This document shows, in pieces, positions 1 through 7,347 of a DNA stretch of 64,000 nucleotides (position 1 is its first letter; each line of letters starts with the position of its first letter). The notes below the pieces were generated by a model, which saw nothing but the letters and a program-made list of their open reading frames with translations, made no database searches and had not been told where the DNA came from. The stretch covers positions 1 through 64,000 of the forward strand of contig ONCH01000004.1 of assembly GCA_900316265.1 (NCBI GenBank), in the 5' to 3' direction. Made by a program: the position numbers and the translations under genes. Source of the DNA: an uncultured Prevotellaceae bacterium. Its GTDB lineage: Bacteria > Bacteroidota > Bacteroidia > Bacteroidales > Bacteroidaceae.

Positions 1-797
1 GTGGCATAGGTTAGCTGGTACTGATATTTGATATTTGTCTGGTTGCGCTTACCCTTTTTGGTGGTGACGATGATAACGCCATTGGCACCGCGCGAACCGT
101 AGATGGCGGTGGCGGAGACATCCTTCAATACCTCTATAGACTCAATGTCGTTAGGGTTGATAAGACTCAACGGACTGATGCCGCCACTGATGCCTGTGCC
201 ACGCTCACCTGTGCTGAGGGTACCACTCTCCTTATAATATAAGAGACCATCAATAACATAGAGAGGTTCATTGTTTGCACTGATGGAGTTGCCTCCGCGA
301 ATGCGTATTGAGGAGCCGCTTCCAGGCTGACCGGAAGTCGTAACCTGTACGCCAGCAACAGAACCAGCTAATAGGGCATCGGCAGTAGGGAATACATTAT
401 TGTTAAGCACATCCTTGCTAATGGTCGTCACACTACCTGTCAGCTGGGTACGCTTCTGTGTACCGTAGCCCACCACGACAACTTCGTTCAGTGTCTGAGC
501 GTCTTCGTGCAAGCGGATGCTCACCACAGAGTCGCGCTCACCGATTTTCACACGCAGACTCTCGTAGCCCACATAGCTGACGCTGATATCTGAGGGAAAC
601 GAAGCAATGTCCAAATGGAAGCGGCCTTCCACATCAGTTACTGCTCCCACCTTATTATTATATATGACTGATGCTCCAATAATCGCTTCGCCAGTAACGG
701 CGTCAGCAACTTTACCATTGATAGGTGTTGCCGACGCCATGTTACTGAAAAGCATGGTTAAAGCAATTACGGTTATTTTTCTCTGAAAACTCTTCAT
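1..797 (-). CDS. SusC/RagA-like TonB-linked outer membrane receptor, 5' part only
   Basis: The first 265 codons of a SusC-type receptor; the rest lies beyond position 1. After a signal peptide ending near MASA comes a carboxypeptidase-regulatory-like beta-sandwich (GKVADAVTGEAIIGASV, then SVSYVGYES), then the linker LNEVVVVGYGTQKR typical of the family, then the plug domain with RIRGGNSI, PLYVIDGLL, SIEVLKDVSATAIYGSRGANG and VIIVTTKKGK. Such proteins import oligosaccharides or peptides with a SusD lipoprotein, energised by TonB. The substrate cannot be told from this part. A TACCTTTGCA promoter lies just upstream at 828-837 and is divergent from tcdA. Confidence 0.93.
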   Translation of the reverse strand, partial: MKSFQRKITVIALTMLFSNMASATPINGKVADAVTGEAIIGASVIYNNKVGAVTDVEGRFHLDIASFPSDISVSYVGYESLRVKIGERDSVVSIRLHEDAQTLNEVVVVGYGTQKRTQLTGSVTTISKDVLNNNVFPTADALLAGSVAGVQVTTSGQPGSGSSIRIRGGNSISANNEPLYVIDGLLYYKESGTLSTGERGTGISGGISPLSLINPNDIESIEVLKDVSATAIYGSRGANGVIIVTTKKGKRNQTNIKYQYQLTYA

Positions 798-827
798 ACC
801 TTCTTATCCTTTTTAATTGTTTGACGC

Positions 828-837
828 TGCAAAGGTA
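828..837 (-). promoter_or_regulatory. -7 promoter element of the SusC-like gene
   Basis: Reads TACCTTTGCA on the minus strand, an exact Bacteroidota -7 consensus, 31 bases before the SusC-like start codon. Confidence 0.75.
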
Positions 838-855
838 CGGTGGTTTTTGCATCCC

Positions 856-900
856 CACAATCCCTTTGATATGTCATTCCGCGTACCACATGCATGGTAT
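856..900. promoter_or_regulatory. Candidate operator shared with the sulfur locus: CACAATCCC plus TACCA/TGGTA palindrome
   Basis: Between the two divergent promoters lies CACAATCCC (856-864), then after 18 bases GTACCACATGCATGGTAT (883-900), an inverted repeat TACCA-N6-TGGTA. The same order and spacing occurs at 6549-6595. This suggests a common regulator or a common promoter architecture; the binding protein is unknown. Confidence 0.45.
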
Positions 901-936
901 TTCACTATTTTATGCCGTTTTTCGAGAAAAAAACAT

Positions 937-946
937 TACCTTTGCA
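937..946 (+). promoter_or_regulatory. -7 promoter element of tcdA
   Basis: TACCTTTGCA, exact Bacteroidota -7 consensus, 16 bases before the ATG at 963. It lies inside the longer open frame that begins at 894, so the later ATG is the likely start. Confidence 0.8.
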
Positions 947-962
947 GCCAAAATATAGAACG

Positions 963-1763
963 ATGGCAATACAAGATGCAATATTTCGTAGGAGTGAGTT
1001 GCTGCTGGGCAACGAGGCAATGGAGCGCATCGCCCAAAAACGAGTCATTATCTTTGGCGTAGGTGGTGTCGGCTCGTGGTGCGCTGAGAGTCTGGTACGC
1101 AGTGGCATCCGACAGTTGACAATTGTCGACTCGGATCGTGTGTGCATCACGAATATCAACCGCCAGCTGATGGCAACAACGAAGACAGTGGGGCAGGTAA
1201 AGGTGGATGCACTGAAGGAGCGCCTGCTGACCATCAATCCATCAGCAGACATTACAGCCTTGCAGAAGATTTTTACAGAGGAGACGGCTGGAGAGTTTCA
1301 TTTGGAGGACTACGACTACATCATCGATGCCATCGACTCACTGAAAGACAAGGCAGCACTTATTCTGTTGGCTTGTCAGACGAAAGCAAAGTTCTTTTCA
1401 TCGATGGGGGCTGCTCTGAAACTGGATCCTACACGCATTCAGATTACGGAGTTCTGGAAAGTAAAGGGCGACCCATTGGCTCGTGCCCTTCGCAACAAGT
1501 TCAAGAAGGAGAAGGTGTTTCCCAAGCGCAAGTTCCAGTGTGTATATAGCGACGAACTGCTGAAGAATATGGGACATAACGCCACCTGTGGCACAGAGCA
1601 GTGCATGTGTCCGAAAGCGAAGAATGGTCCAGGAGACCCTAGTCTCCTGAACCATGAATGGTGTTCATCGAAAGCCCAAATCAACGGAACCCTTGCCCAC
1701 ATAACTGCCATCTTTGGCTTTATGTTGGCAGGTCTCGTTGTTCAGGATGCGACGGCTGAATAG
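963..1763 (+). CDS. tcdA: tRNA threonylcarbamoyladenosine dehydratase (TcdA/CsdL family)
   Basis: An E1-like ATP-dependent enzyme that converts t6A37 of tRNA to its cyclic form ct6A. The opening MAIQDAIFRRSELLLGNEAM is the family N-terminus. The Rossmann nucleotide-binding loop is VIIFGVGGVGSWCAESLVRSG, followed by the acidic/arginine signature DSDRVCITNINRQ and YDYIIDAIDSLKDKAALI. The 266-residue length fits TcdA rather than MoeB or ThiF. The open frame extends upstream to 894, but the promoter lies at 937-946, so ATG 963 is chosen. It is monocistronic and ends 3 bases from the convergent HMA gene. Confidence 0.93.
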   Translation: MAIQDAIFRRSELLLGNEAMERIAQKRVIIFGVGGVGSWCAESLVRSGIRQLTIVDSDRVCITNINRQLMATTKTVGQVKVDALKERLLTINPSADITALQKIFTEETAGEFHLEDYDYIIDAIDSLKDKAALILLACQTKAKFFSSMGAALKLDPTRIQITEFWKVKGDPLARALRNKFKKEKVFPKRKFQCVYSDELLKNMGHNATCGTEQCMCPKAKNGPGDPSLLNHEWCSSKAQINGTLAHITAIFGFMLAGLVVQDATAE

Positions 1764-1766
1764 TCC

Positions 1767-2105
1767 TTATTTTTTGTTTGAAACAGGAATGGTACCCGTC
1801 TGAGCATCCACCTTTTGGGGATAGCTCTTCACCTCTTTGGCCTCATACTTAATTTTCTTGAAGCCTTTGATGATGTTGTCAACAGTAGTCTTGTCAGCAT
1901 CATACTCGATGGTGACGGTCTTGCTATTGAGGTTAGTGATGATGTTTTTGATACCTTTCTCAAAACGCAGGCTGCCCTTGATTTTCTTCTCGCAATTCTC
2001 GCAATGCATCTCAGGGTTGGTTGTCAGCATCACCGTCTTGATGTCCTTAGCCAGTGCAGCCGTTGCGGTCAGCATCATGGCGCTAAAAATAAATAAATTC
2101 TTCAT
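1767..2105 (-). CDS. Secreted heavy-metal-associated (HMA) domain protein
   Basis: 112 residues. A signal peptide ends near ATAALA; then comes a ferredoxin-like HMA fold with the metal-binding motif MHCENC (Cys35, Cys38) and the typical later strand KTVTIEYDADKTTVDNIIKGFKKI. Proteins of this type bind Cu(I), Hg(II) or similar soft metals in the periplasm, like MerP. It lies 18 bases downstream of the TonB receptor on the same strand, so it is probably its operon partner. The C-terminal tail rich in Lys, Gln and Val is not part of the domain. The metal is not determinable from sequence. Confidence 0.85.
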   Translation of the reverse strand: MKNLFIFSAMMLTATAALAKDIKTVMLTTNPEMHCENCEKKIKGSLRFEKGIKNIITNLNSKTVTIEYDADKTTVDNIIKGFKKIKYEAKEVKSYPQKVDAQTGTIPVSNKK

Positions 2106-2123
2106 CGTTTATTTGTTTTTGGA

Positions 2124-4133
2124 TTAATATATTCTTCCTATATTCACGCGTATGCCAGCATAGAACATGGTACCATGCACAGGCCCCCATACCATGGTGG
2201 GGTCGAAAGTGCTGCTCCACGGGTCGTCAGCATTAATGATAGATTGCTTCTGACGGAAACCTGTGAGGTTCTCGCCACCAATATAGACGGAGAAATGGCG
2301 AAACCAGCGGGTGATTTGTGCCGACACCTGCTCGTAGCCTTGGAAGTGGCTGTTCCAGAGAGGGACACCTGATGCATCAGAAACGGGCGTGGGCATGCGT
2401 CCGCCACCATTCAACTGAAGGGTGGCATCAAACTGCCATATGCCGAGTGGGGTCTTGTAGCTGACAGTGACCAGTCCCTTATATCGACTGGTTAGTGGCT
2501 TCTCCATCAGCTCACCGCCATAGGTGCTTTTAACATCATTCCAACGCCATGCTGCCGTCAATTCCAAGCCCTGTATCACGGGGTAGCTGGCATCCACCTG
2601 AATGGTGTTCGAATACGATTTGCCGTCGAGGTTGCTTATGCGAATCTCAGTGGAATTGCTGTCATAGTCGATGACTGCCTGCTCGTTAAAGTGCGTGTGA
2701 TAGTACTCAGCGTTCAGTTTCAGCGTTTTGCCAAACAGAGGAATGTAGAATGAACTGCTGAGGCCTGAGTTCCAAGCCTCTTCCTGTTTCAGATCGTCGA
2801 TGACCAATTGGCGTCCACTGGCTAATAGGTTGTTGTTCTCTGCCAGTGCATGCACAGAACGATAGCCTTTACCCACTGACAGACGTAAGCTTACCACCTC
2901 GTTGGGCGATAGCTTCAGGTGGAAACGTGGCGTAACAAATGTGCCGTAGCGACTACTATGGTCGGCTCTTATGCCAGCCATCGCCACAACTTTCTCGTTC
3001 AGGTTGTAGGTGTATTGGGCATATATGCCTGGGGTTGTCTCTTTTGTGGTAGCCCACTTCTCGCCAACCACCGTTCCTTTCTCGCTCAGATAGTCGTGAT
3101 TCAGCGAGAGGCCTGCCGACAGACTGTGCTGTGGCGTGAATGATGTCTCGAAAAGGAGTTGGGTATAGGCATTCTTTTCGTCCACGTTATACTCCTTGTG
3201 ACCATAGTTGGCGTCTAGTCGATGCATTGAGGCGCTACCCATCACGGCAATGTTCGTACCGTGTGTGTGGTCGAGGATAAAGGCGTGCTTCATATAACCC
3301 TCGTAGCGTTTGGTCTCAAAGCCTATTTTATATAAATGTGAAAGATGTGAGGTGTGTGACGTCTGTCCGCCCTCACGTTTCTCCTTCATCAGGCCGATGC
3401 CGCCATGAAAGATATAGTTATCTCCCTTCCAGTTCCAGCGGTTCTGCAGGTTCCATTGACGCACGTTGGCCTGGTCGAGAAAACCATCGTTGTTCTCATC
3501 GTGATGCCCATAGTCGTCTTGATAGTGTGCCAGCAACACCGTATTCAGCTTATCGCTCAGATGGATACTTGCATCGGCATTGGCATCCATACGACTCTTG
3601 CTGTTGCCATAGACATTAACTGTGACGCCCTCGTCAGCCTCTGGTTTCAGATATTCCACATCAATCTGTCCTGTGATGCTCTCGTAGCCATTCTTCACAG
3701 ACGAGGCACCTTTCGACACCTGAATGCCACTCATCCAAGGACCAGGCACATAGTCTAGTGCATAGGGGGCTGCTGCTCCGCGGAAATTGGGCAGGTTCTC
3801 TGTAAGCATCTGCACATAGGTGCCACTCAATCCTAAAAGTTTGATTTGCTTGGCGCCAGTGGCGGCGTCGCTATAGTTTACGTCAACGGATGGGTTGGTT
3901 GTGAAGCTCTCGCCAAGGTTGCAACAGGCAGCCTTGAACAATTCCTCTTTGTGAATCTTTACACCATTTATGGCGCCTCCCAACTTGCGGGTGCCAGCGC
4001 GGCGTGATTTGATAGTCACTTCACCCAGTTTCTGTGTTTTCGTAATGGTGGTATCTGCCTGCTGGAGCATTGTTTCTCGTCCCATGACAGGCAGGCAAAG
4101 CATCATGACGATGCTAGTTAGAATATGTTTCAT
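2124..4133 (-). CDS. TonB-dependent receptor, probably for a metal or metal chelate
   Basis: Outer-membrane TonB receptor of about 669 residues when started at ATG 4133, which directly precedes a signal peptide (MKHILTSIVMMLCLPVMG); an earlier in-frame ATG at 4193 would place 20 polar residues before it. The plug contains GVKIHKEELFKAACCNLGES, ending in VDVNYSDAATGAKQIKLLGL and VSKGASSVKNGYESITGQID. A 22-strand barrel follows and ends in an aromatic residue. The Cys pair AACCNLGESF is seen in receptors that sit beside HMA proteins in Bacteroidota, consistent with copper or another soft metal (inference from context). A low-complexity tract alters one extracellular loop (3337-3360). Confidence 0.88.
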   Translation of the reverse strand: MKHILTSIVMMLCLPVMGRETMLQQADTTITKTQKLGEVTIKSRRAGTRKLGGAINGVKIHKEELFKAACCNLGESFTTNPSVDVNYSDAATGAKQIKLLGLSGTYVQMLTENLPNFRGAAAPYALDYVPGPWMSGIQVSKGASSVKNGYESITGQIDVEYLKPEADEGVTVNVYGNSKSRMDANADASIHLSDKLNTVLLAHYQDDYGHHDENNDGFLDQANVRQWNLQNRWNWKGDNYIFHGGIGLMKEKREGGQTSHTSHLSHLYKIGFETKRYEGYMKHAFILDHTHGTNIAVMGSASMHRLDANYGHKEYNVDEKNAYTQLLFETSFTPQHSLSAGLSLNHDYLSEKGTVVGEKWATTKETTPGIYAQYTYNLNEKVVAMAGIRADHSSRYGTFVTPRFHLKLSPNEVVSLRLSVGKGYRSVHALAENNNLLASGRQLVIDDLKQEEAWNSGLSSSFYIPLFGKTLKLNAEYYHTHFNEQAVIDYDSNSTEIRISNLDGKSYSNTIQVDASYPVIQGLELTAAWRWNDVKSTYGGELMEKPLTSRYKGLVTVSYKTPLGIWQFDATLQLNGGGRMPTPVSDASGVPLWNSHFQGYEQVSAQITRWFRHFSVYIGGENLTGFRQKQSIINADDPWSSTFDPTMVWGPVHGTMFYAGIRVNIGRIY
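3337..3360. repeat. GTGA-rich low-complexity tract inside the TonB receptor
   Basis: An imperfect repeat of GTGAaaGATGTGAGGTGTGTGA type, encoding TSHTSHLSHL in an extracellular loop. Similar tracts occur at 44951-44993 and 45617-45651. Confidence 0.5.
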
Positions 4134-4210
4134 GCTTTTTAAATTTGTTTCTTTGTGTGAATATGATACAATGGCTTTTCTGAACAACGTCAAGACGATG
4201 CTCAGAGGTG

Positions 4211-4228
4211 TTTGATATTCATATCAAA
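4211..4228. promoter_or_regulatory. Perfect palindrome upstream of the TonB receptor
   Basis: TTTGATAT-TC-ATATCAAA, two exact 8-base arms, between the stop of the small membrane protein and the receptor start. It has the size of an operator for a dimeric regulator (for example a metal-responsive one); this role is inference. Confidence 0.4.
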
Positions 4229-4231
4229 GAA

Positions 4232-4618
4232 TCAAATCAGCAATATCTGGATAAAGTTCAAGTAGGCGCGAGGCTTGTTCCTCCACACCTGTGGCATGAA
4301 CCGTTGTGATGCCTTGTGTACTGTGAGTATTGGCCATCTTGTCACAAGGCTTGGCAGGAAGGTTAGCAAGGGTTGCAATACATGGAAGTCGGGCTTGACG
4401 GCTTTGGGCGTTTCCGTGGTCGACAACTCCATATACTGCGTCGTGACACAGCAGAGGTCCTGGTTGCAATGCGCATCGTGCACAGACTCGCTGCTGAGCA
4501 CGGTAAGAATCTTTATCTTTCCCGTGTGGTGGCAGTGCATGATGTTGATACCACTTCCGATGAGCAATAGGAACATCGAAAGCAGCATCGATAGGCCGAT
4601 GTGAAAGCACTTCCTCAT
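4232..4618 (-). CDS. Small Cys/His-rich membrane or secreted protein, HYC_CC_PP-like
   Basis: 128 residues with one hydrophobic N-terminal segment (residues 6-24), then HCHH (28-31), Cys51 and the pair Cys56-Cys57, and a Pro-containing C-terminal part. The order H-x-C, then CC, then prolines resembles the small Bacteroidota family that NCBI names HYC_CC_PP, which is found beside metal-type TonB receptors; I assign it by motif only. It is first in a minus-strand set with the receptor and HMA protein, separated from the receptor by 98 bases holding the palindrome. The overlapping frame 4224-4610 on the same strand lacks such features and is rejected. Confidence 0.7.
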   Translation of the reverse strand: MRKCFHIGLSMLLSMFLLLIGSGINIMHCHHTGKIKILTVLSSESVHDAHCNQDLCCVTTQYMELSTTETPKAVKPDFHVLQPLLTFLPSLVTRWPILTVHKASQRFMPQVWRNKPRAYLNFIQILLI

Positions 4619-4627
4619 AAGAAAGAT

Positions 4628-5008
4628 TTATACGATTTCTGCAACAACCTCAATCTCTACCAAGGCACCCTTGGGCAATGTCTTGACGGCGACAGCAGAG
4701 CGTGCAGGATAAGGCTCCGTGAAGAATTCTGCATAGACGGCATTCATGTCGGCAAAGTCATTCATGTCAGCCAGGAATACGGTGGTCTTTACCACGTTCG
4801 ACAAAGTCAGTCCGGCTTCTTCAAGGATGGCCTTGATGTTGGTCAGCGACTGACGCGTCTGCTCCTTGATGCCGCCCTCTACAAATACGCCTGTAGCTGG
4901 GTCAATGGGAATCTGACCAGAGGTGTAAACGAGATTCCCTACTTTGATGGCCTGACTATATGGGCCTATGGCAGCAGGTGCCTTTGTTGTACTGATTGCT
5001 TTCTTCAT
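4628..5008 (-). CDS. ridA: RidA family reactive imine/enamine deaminase
   Basis: 126 residues, full length for the YjgF/YER057c/UK114 family. Family signatures: [23 protein letters not shown] at the N-terminus, and the C-terminal [20 protein letters not shown], in which the Arg binds the substrate carboxylate. The enzyme hydrolyses reactive imines released by PLP-dependent enzymes such as threonine dehydratase, preventing damage to other PLP enzymes. It has its own apparent promoter (TAATTTTGCA on the minus strand near 5026-5035) and is separated from the JAMM gene by a hairpin at 5047-5070, so it is probably not part of the sulfur operon. Confidence 0.95.
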   Translation of the reverse strand: MKKAISTTKAPAAIGPYSQAIKVGNLVYTSGQIPIDPATGVFVEGGIKEQTRQSLTNIKAILEEAGLTLSNVVKTTVFLADMNDFADMNAVYAEFFTEPYPARSAVAVKTLPKGALVEIEVVAEIV

Positions 5009-5046
5009 TATCTATTCTATTTTTCGGTGCAAAATTATAAAAATAT

Positions 5047-5070
5047 GAGCGAATAAACAAATATTCGCTC
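5047..5070. terminator. Hairpin between JAMM peptidase gene and ridA
   Basis: GAGCGAATA - 6 bases - TATTCGCTC, a 9-base perfect stem just after the JAMM stop codon. Likely ends the carrier/E1/JAMM transcript. Confidence 0.6.
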
Positions 5071-5076
5071 ACTATT

Positions 5077-5478
5077 TTATAAATGTACTTCCTTATCAAC
5101 TACTTCCCCATTCAGGATCTTGAAGGAGTTGAGATGAACCCCCTCGTGGAGAGAGAGGATGGTGTAGCGGATGGTGGGGTCGTTGGCCAGACGGAGATCT
5201 TCTTGCGAGGGACGCGAGGGCGAGGCTGGATGACTGTGCCAGTTAGCGAGAATCTTTAAGCCGTTCTGACGAGCGTACTTCAACGCAGCGAACTGGTCCT
5301 TGGGAGCGAAAGAGAAATGTTCAGGGGAGTGGTCGATATTCTCCATCCAATAGTTCTCAGTCACCACATCGCCTTCGTCTGAGGAAACGCCCAGCAGGTA
5401 ACCGCACGTCTCATTGGGTGCGTCCTGCCGGGCCTGGCTGATCAATTCATCTATAATAATCTGTGGAATCTTCATCAC
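5077..5478 (-). CDS. JAMM/MPN zinc peptidase, probably trims the sulfur carrier
   Basis: 133 residues with the complete JAMM signature: Glu23 (NETCGYLLG) and His81-x-His83-x7-Ser91-x2-Asp94 (HSHPASPSRPSQED). Bacterial relatives are Mec of Mycobacterium, which trims CysO, and HcyD of Wolinella, which removes the residue after Gly-Gly of HcyS. It follows the E1 gene, its start codon coming right after the E1 stop region. The sulfur-carrier protein encoded first in this operon ends in Gly-Gly-Gly-Ala-Leu, so a peptidase of exactly this type is required to expose Gly-Gly. Substrate assignment is inference from this fit. Confidence 0.88.
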   Translation of the reverse strand: MMKIPQIIIDELISQARQDAPNETCGYLLGVSSDEGDVVTENYWMENIDHSPEHFSFAPKDQFAALKYARQNGLKILANWHSHPASPSRPSQEDLRLANDPTIRYTILSLHEGVHLNSFKILNGEVVDKEVHL

Positions 5479-6288
5479 TTAGTGGTTTTTGAGGTCGCAC
5501 GCGGCCTGTTCGTAATCTATCAGATGATCGATGGTGGGATTGGTGCCGCAGATGGCGCATGAGTCACGATGCTTCACAGGAACCGTGCGGAACTGCATGG
5601 TCTTGGCATCGAAGGTAAGTAGACGATTTGTCAGCAATTCGCCGATGCCCGTGAAATACTTCAGGGTCTCTGCGGCCTGGATGGTGCCCAGCATACCGGC
5701 GATAGCGCCTAATACGCCAGCCTGCGAACAAGTAGGTACTGCTCCTACGGGAGGCGGTTCCTTAAACATGCAACGGTAGCAGGCCGTGCCAGGCAGGTGA
5801 GTAAACGTTTGGCCATTGAAGCGCAGAATGCCTCCATGCGAGAAAGGCTTGCCCGCCATCACACAAGCGTCGTTGATGAGAAACTTCACAGGGAAGTTGT
5901 CGGTACCATCGACGATGAAATCGTACTCCTTGATAATGTCGAGCGCGTTTGATGAGTCGAGGAATTTGTAATAAGTCTCTACCTTCACGTCAGGGTTGAT
6001 GGCTTTGATCTTCTCTTCGGCACTCTTTACCTTAGGCACGCCCACGTCCTTCGTGAAATGAATCACCTGACGCTGGAGGTTGCTCAAATCGACAACATCA
6101 GCATCCACGATACCGATGGTCCCGATACCTGCTGCAGCAAGGTAGAGCGACACGGGAGCACCCAGTCCACCAGCACCCACTACAAGCACGCGCGCGTTCA
6201 TGATTTTCTCTTGTCCCTCCACGCCGACATCTTGCAATAGGATGTGCCGCGAATAGCGTTGTATCTGTTCTTCTGTAAAGTCTATCAT
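5479..6288 (-). CDS. ThiF/MoeB/HesA-family adenylyltransferase (E1-like)
   Basis: 269 residues. The N-terminus EEQIQRYSRHILLQDVGVEGQ is the MoeB/ThiF entry helix; VLVVGAGGLGAPVSLYLAAAG is the nucleotide loop; DADVVDLSNLQRQ is the acidic/Arg motif. Four zinc cysteines lie in CYRC and CAIC, and the flexible loop has VPTCSQAGVLG with the candidate catalytic Cys. There is no C-terminal rhodanese domain, so sulfur must come from another donor. It adenylates the Gly-Gly end of a ubiquitin-like sulfur carrier and swaps AMP for sulfide. Its ATG overlaps the carrier stop codon (ATGA at 6285-6288), indicating translational coupling with that carrier. Confidence 0.93.
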   Translation of the reverse strand: MIDFTEEQIQRYSRHILLQDVGVEGQEKIMNARVLVVGAGGLGAPVSLYLAAAGIGTIGIVDADVVDLSNLQRQVIHFTKDVGVPKVKSAEEKIKAINPDVKVETYYKFLDSSNALDIIKEYDFIVDGTDNFPVKFLINDACVMAGKPFSHGGILRFNGQTFTHLPGTACYRCMFKEPPPVGAVPTCSQAGVLGAIAGMLGTIQAAETLKYFTGIGELLTNRLLTFDAKTMQFRTVPVKHRDSCAICGTNPTIDHLIDYEQAACDLKNH

Positions 6289-6497
6289 AGTGCGCCTCCT
6301 CCCATGAAGTACAGAAAGTCCACTTGGTCGCCCTCCTTGATGACGGTTGTCTCCCAGTCATCGCGCTCAGCGAACTCCTCGTTCACCTGCACCGAGACCA
6401 TCTCGGGGTTCTCCACTAACAGCTGCTTGATCAGTTCACTTACGTTGAGCGGCAGGCTCACTTCCTGCGCATCTCCATTTACATAAATCTTTGCCAT
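6285..6497 (-). CDS. MoaD/ThiS-like sulfur-carrier protein with masked Gly-Gly end (HcyS-like)
   Basis: 70 residues, beta-grasp fold size. The segment LPLNVSELIKQLL, the VSVQVNEEFAERDDWETTVI core and KEGDQVDFLYFMGGGAL end match ThiS/MoaD-type carriers. Unlike ThiS, which ends in Gly-Gly, two extra residues (Ala-Leu) follow the glycines, so the protein is a precursor needing proteolysis. The E1 and JAMM genes follow with overlap or near-overlap. Such precursor carriers are CysO (cysteine synthesis) and HcyS (homocysteine synthesis); the MetY-like gene across the divergon favours the latter. The long upstream extension of the open frame to 6665 is rejected because the promoter lies at 6521-6530. 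Confidence 0.88.
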   Translation of the reverse strand: MAKIYVNGDAQEVSLPLNVSELIKQLLVENPEMVSVQVNEEFAERDDWETTVIKEGDQVDFLYFMGGGAL

Positions 6498-6520
6498 AAT
6501 CGTTTGAGTTTGAATTCGTC

Positions 6521-6530
6521 TGCAAAGGTA
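6521..6530 (-). promoter_or_regulatory. -7 promoter element of the carrier-E1-JAMM operon
   Basis: TACCTTTGCA on the minus strand, 24 bases before the carrier start codon; exact Bacteroidota consensus. Confidence 0.75.
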
Positions 6531-6548
6531 CGGCGATTTCTTGGTTGC

Positions 6549-6595
6549 CACAATCCCATAGGGATGGTAAATCGCATACCATATCAAGGGTATGC
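6549..6595. promoter_or_regulatory. Candidate operator of the divergent sulfur locus
   Basis: CACAATCCC (6549-6557) followed by GCATACC (6574-6580) - 8 bases - GGTATGC (6589-6595), an exact 7-base inverted repeat. It sits between the two divergent promoters and matches the arrangement at 856-900. It could coordinate both arms of the locus; the regulator is not encoded nearby. Confidence 0.5.
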
Positions 6596-6638
6596 AGAAT
6601 GCCACAAACGTGCGATTGTGCACGTCGCGAAAACCCCG

Positions 6639-6648
6639 TACCTTTGCA
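6639..6648 (+). promoter_or_regulatory. -7 promoter element of the encapsulin operon
   Basis: TACCTTTGCA, 24 bases before the dsrE-like ATG at 6672; mirrors the minus-strand promoter at 6521-6530. Confidence 0.75.
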
Positions 6649-6671
6649 CCCAGACTCAAACGCATAAAATT

Positions 6672-7076
6672 ATGGCAGAAAACAAAAAACTAAGCATCAT
6701 CGCCTTCAGTGGCGATTTCGACAAACTGACGGCAGTATTTACATTAGGTACGGGCGCGGCAGCAGTAGGTTATGAGGTAAACATCTTCTTCACCTTCTGG
6801 GGCCTCGACGCCATCAAGCAGAAGCAGGGCCGCTCATTCACAGGTGGCAATTGGCTGACGAAACTCTTCGGCTTTATGATGGGCGGTCTGAAGGTCACTC
6901 CCCTCGAAGAACTGGTCGAGGCGGCCAAGGCGCTCGGAATCAATCTCTACGCCTGCGAGATGGCGATGCACGTGCTCGGCTTGAAGAAAGAGGACTTTAT
7001 TCCTGAGGTGAAGGACGTCCTCGGCGTTGCGTCGTTCCTGAATCTCAGCGAAGGTGGACAGACATTATTCATTTAA
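6672..7076 (+). CDS. DsrE/DsrF-like (DsrE2-type) sulfur-relay protein
   Basis: 134 residues. The fold signature is LSIIAFSGDFDKLTAVFTLG at the start, then GYEVNIFFTFWGLDAIKQ, and a C-terminal LGINLYACEMAMHVLGLKKE with the conserved persulfide Cys. The GFMMGG loop is typical of the DsrE2 membrane-associated or peroxiredoxin-like branch. Members bind sulfur as a cysteine persulfide or thiosulfonate and hand it to TusA. It is first in the plus-strand arm, 12 bases before the tusA-like gene. The upstream in-frame extension to 6504 is rejected since the promoter lies at 6639-6648. Exact donor and acceptor are inferred from neighbours. Confidence 0.88.
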   Translation: MAENKKLSIIAFSGDFDKLTAVFTLGTGAAAVGYEVNIFFTFWGLDAIKQKQGRSFTGGNWLTKLFGFMMGGLKVTPLEELVEAAKALGINLYACEMAMHVLGLKKEDFIPEVKDVLGVASFLNLSEGGQTLFI

Positions 7077-7088
7077 AAAGGTAAGGAT

Positions 7089-7313
7089 ATGGCAACAAAG
7101 GTATTAGACATTACGAAGGAGCACTGCCCGATGACCTTCGTCAAGACCAAGATCGAGCTCTCGAAGCTCCAGCCGGGCGACATTCTGGAAGTATTGCTCG
7201 CTGAGGGCGAGCCTCTCGACAACGTTCCCCGCAATGCCAAGGAGCAGGGGTATAACGTTCTCTCAGTAGAACATGTGGAAGGTACGACTCACAAAGTGAC
7301 AATTAAGAAATAA
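7089..7313 (+). CDS. TusA-family sulfur-transfer protein
   Basis: 74 residues, the size of TusA/SirA. The active-site motif is HCPMTFVKTKIELSKL, where the Cys carries persulfide (family motif CPxP, here CPMT, so the last Pro is replaced by Thr). Then come the strands PGDILEVLLAEGE, LDNVPRNAKEQGYNVLSVE and a final strand. TusA proteins move sulfur from a cysteine desulfurase to acceptors such as thiolation enzymes. Position between the DsrE-like protein and the encapsulin/desulfurase genes makes it a likely relay in this locus. 34 bases separate it from the encapsulin gene. Confidence 0.9.
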   Translation: MATKVLDITKEHCPMTFVKTKIELSKLQPGDILEVLLAEGEPLDNVPRNAKEQGYNVLSVEHVEGTTHKVTIKK

Positions 7314-7347
7314 ATCATAAGTATAACATTTAAAACTCAAACGAATT

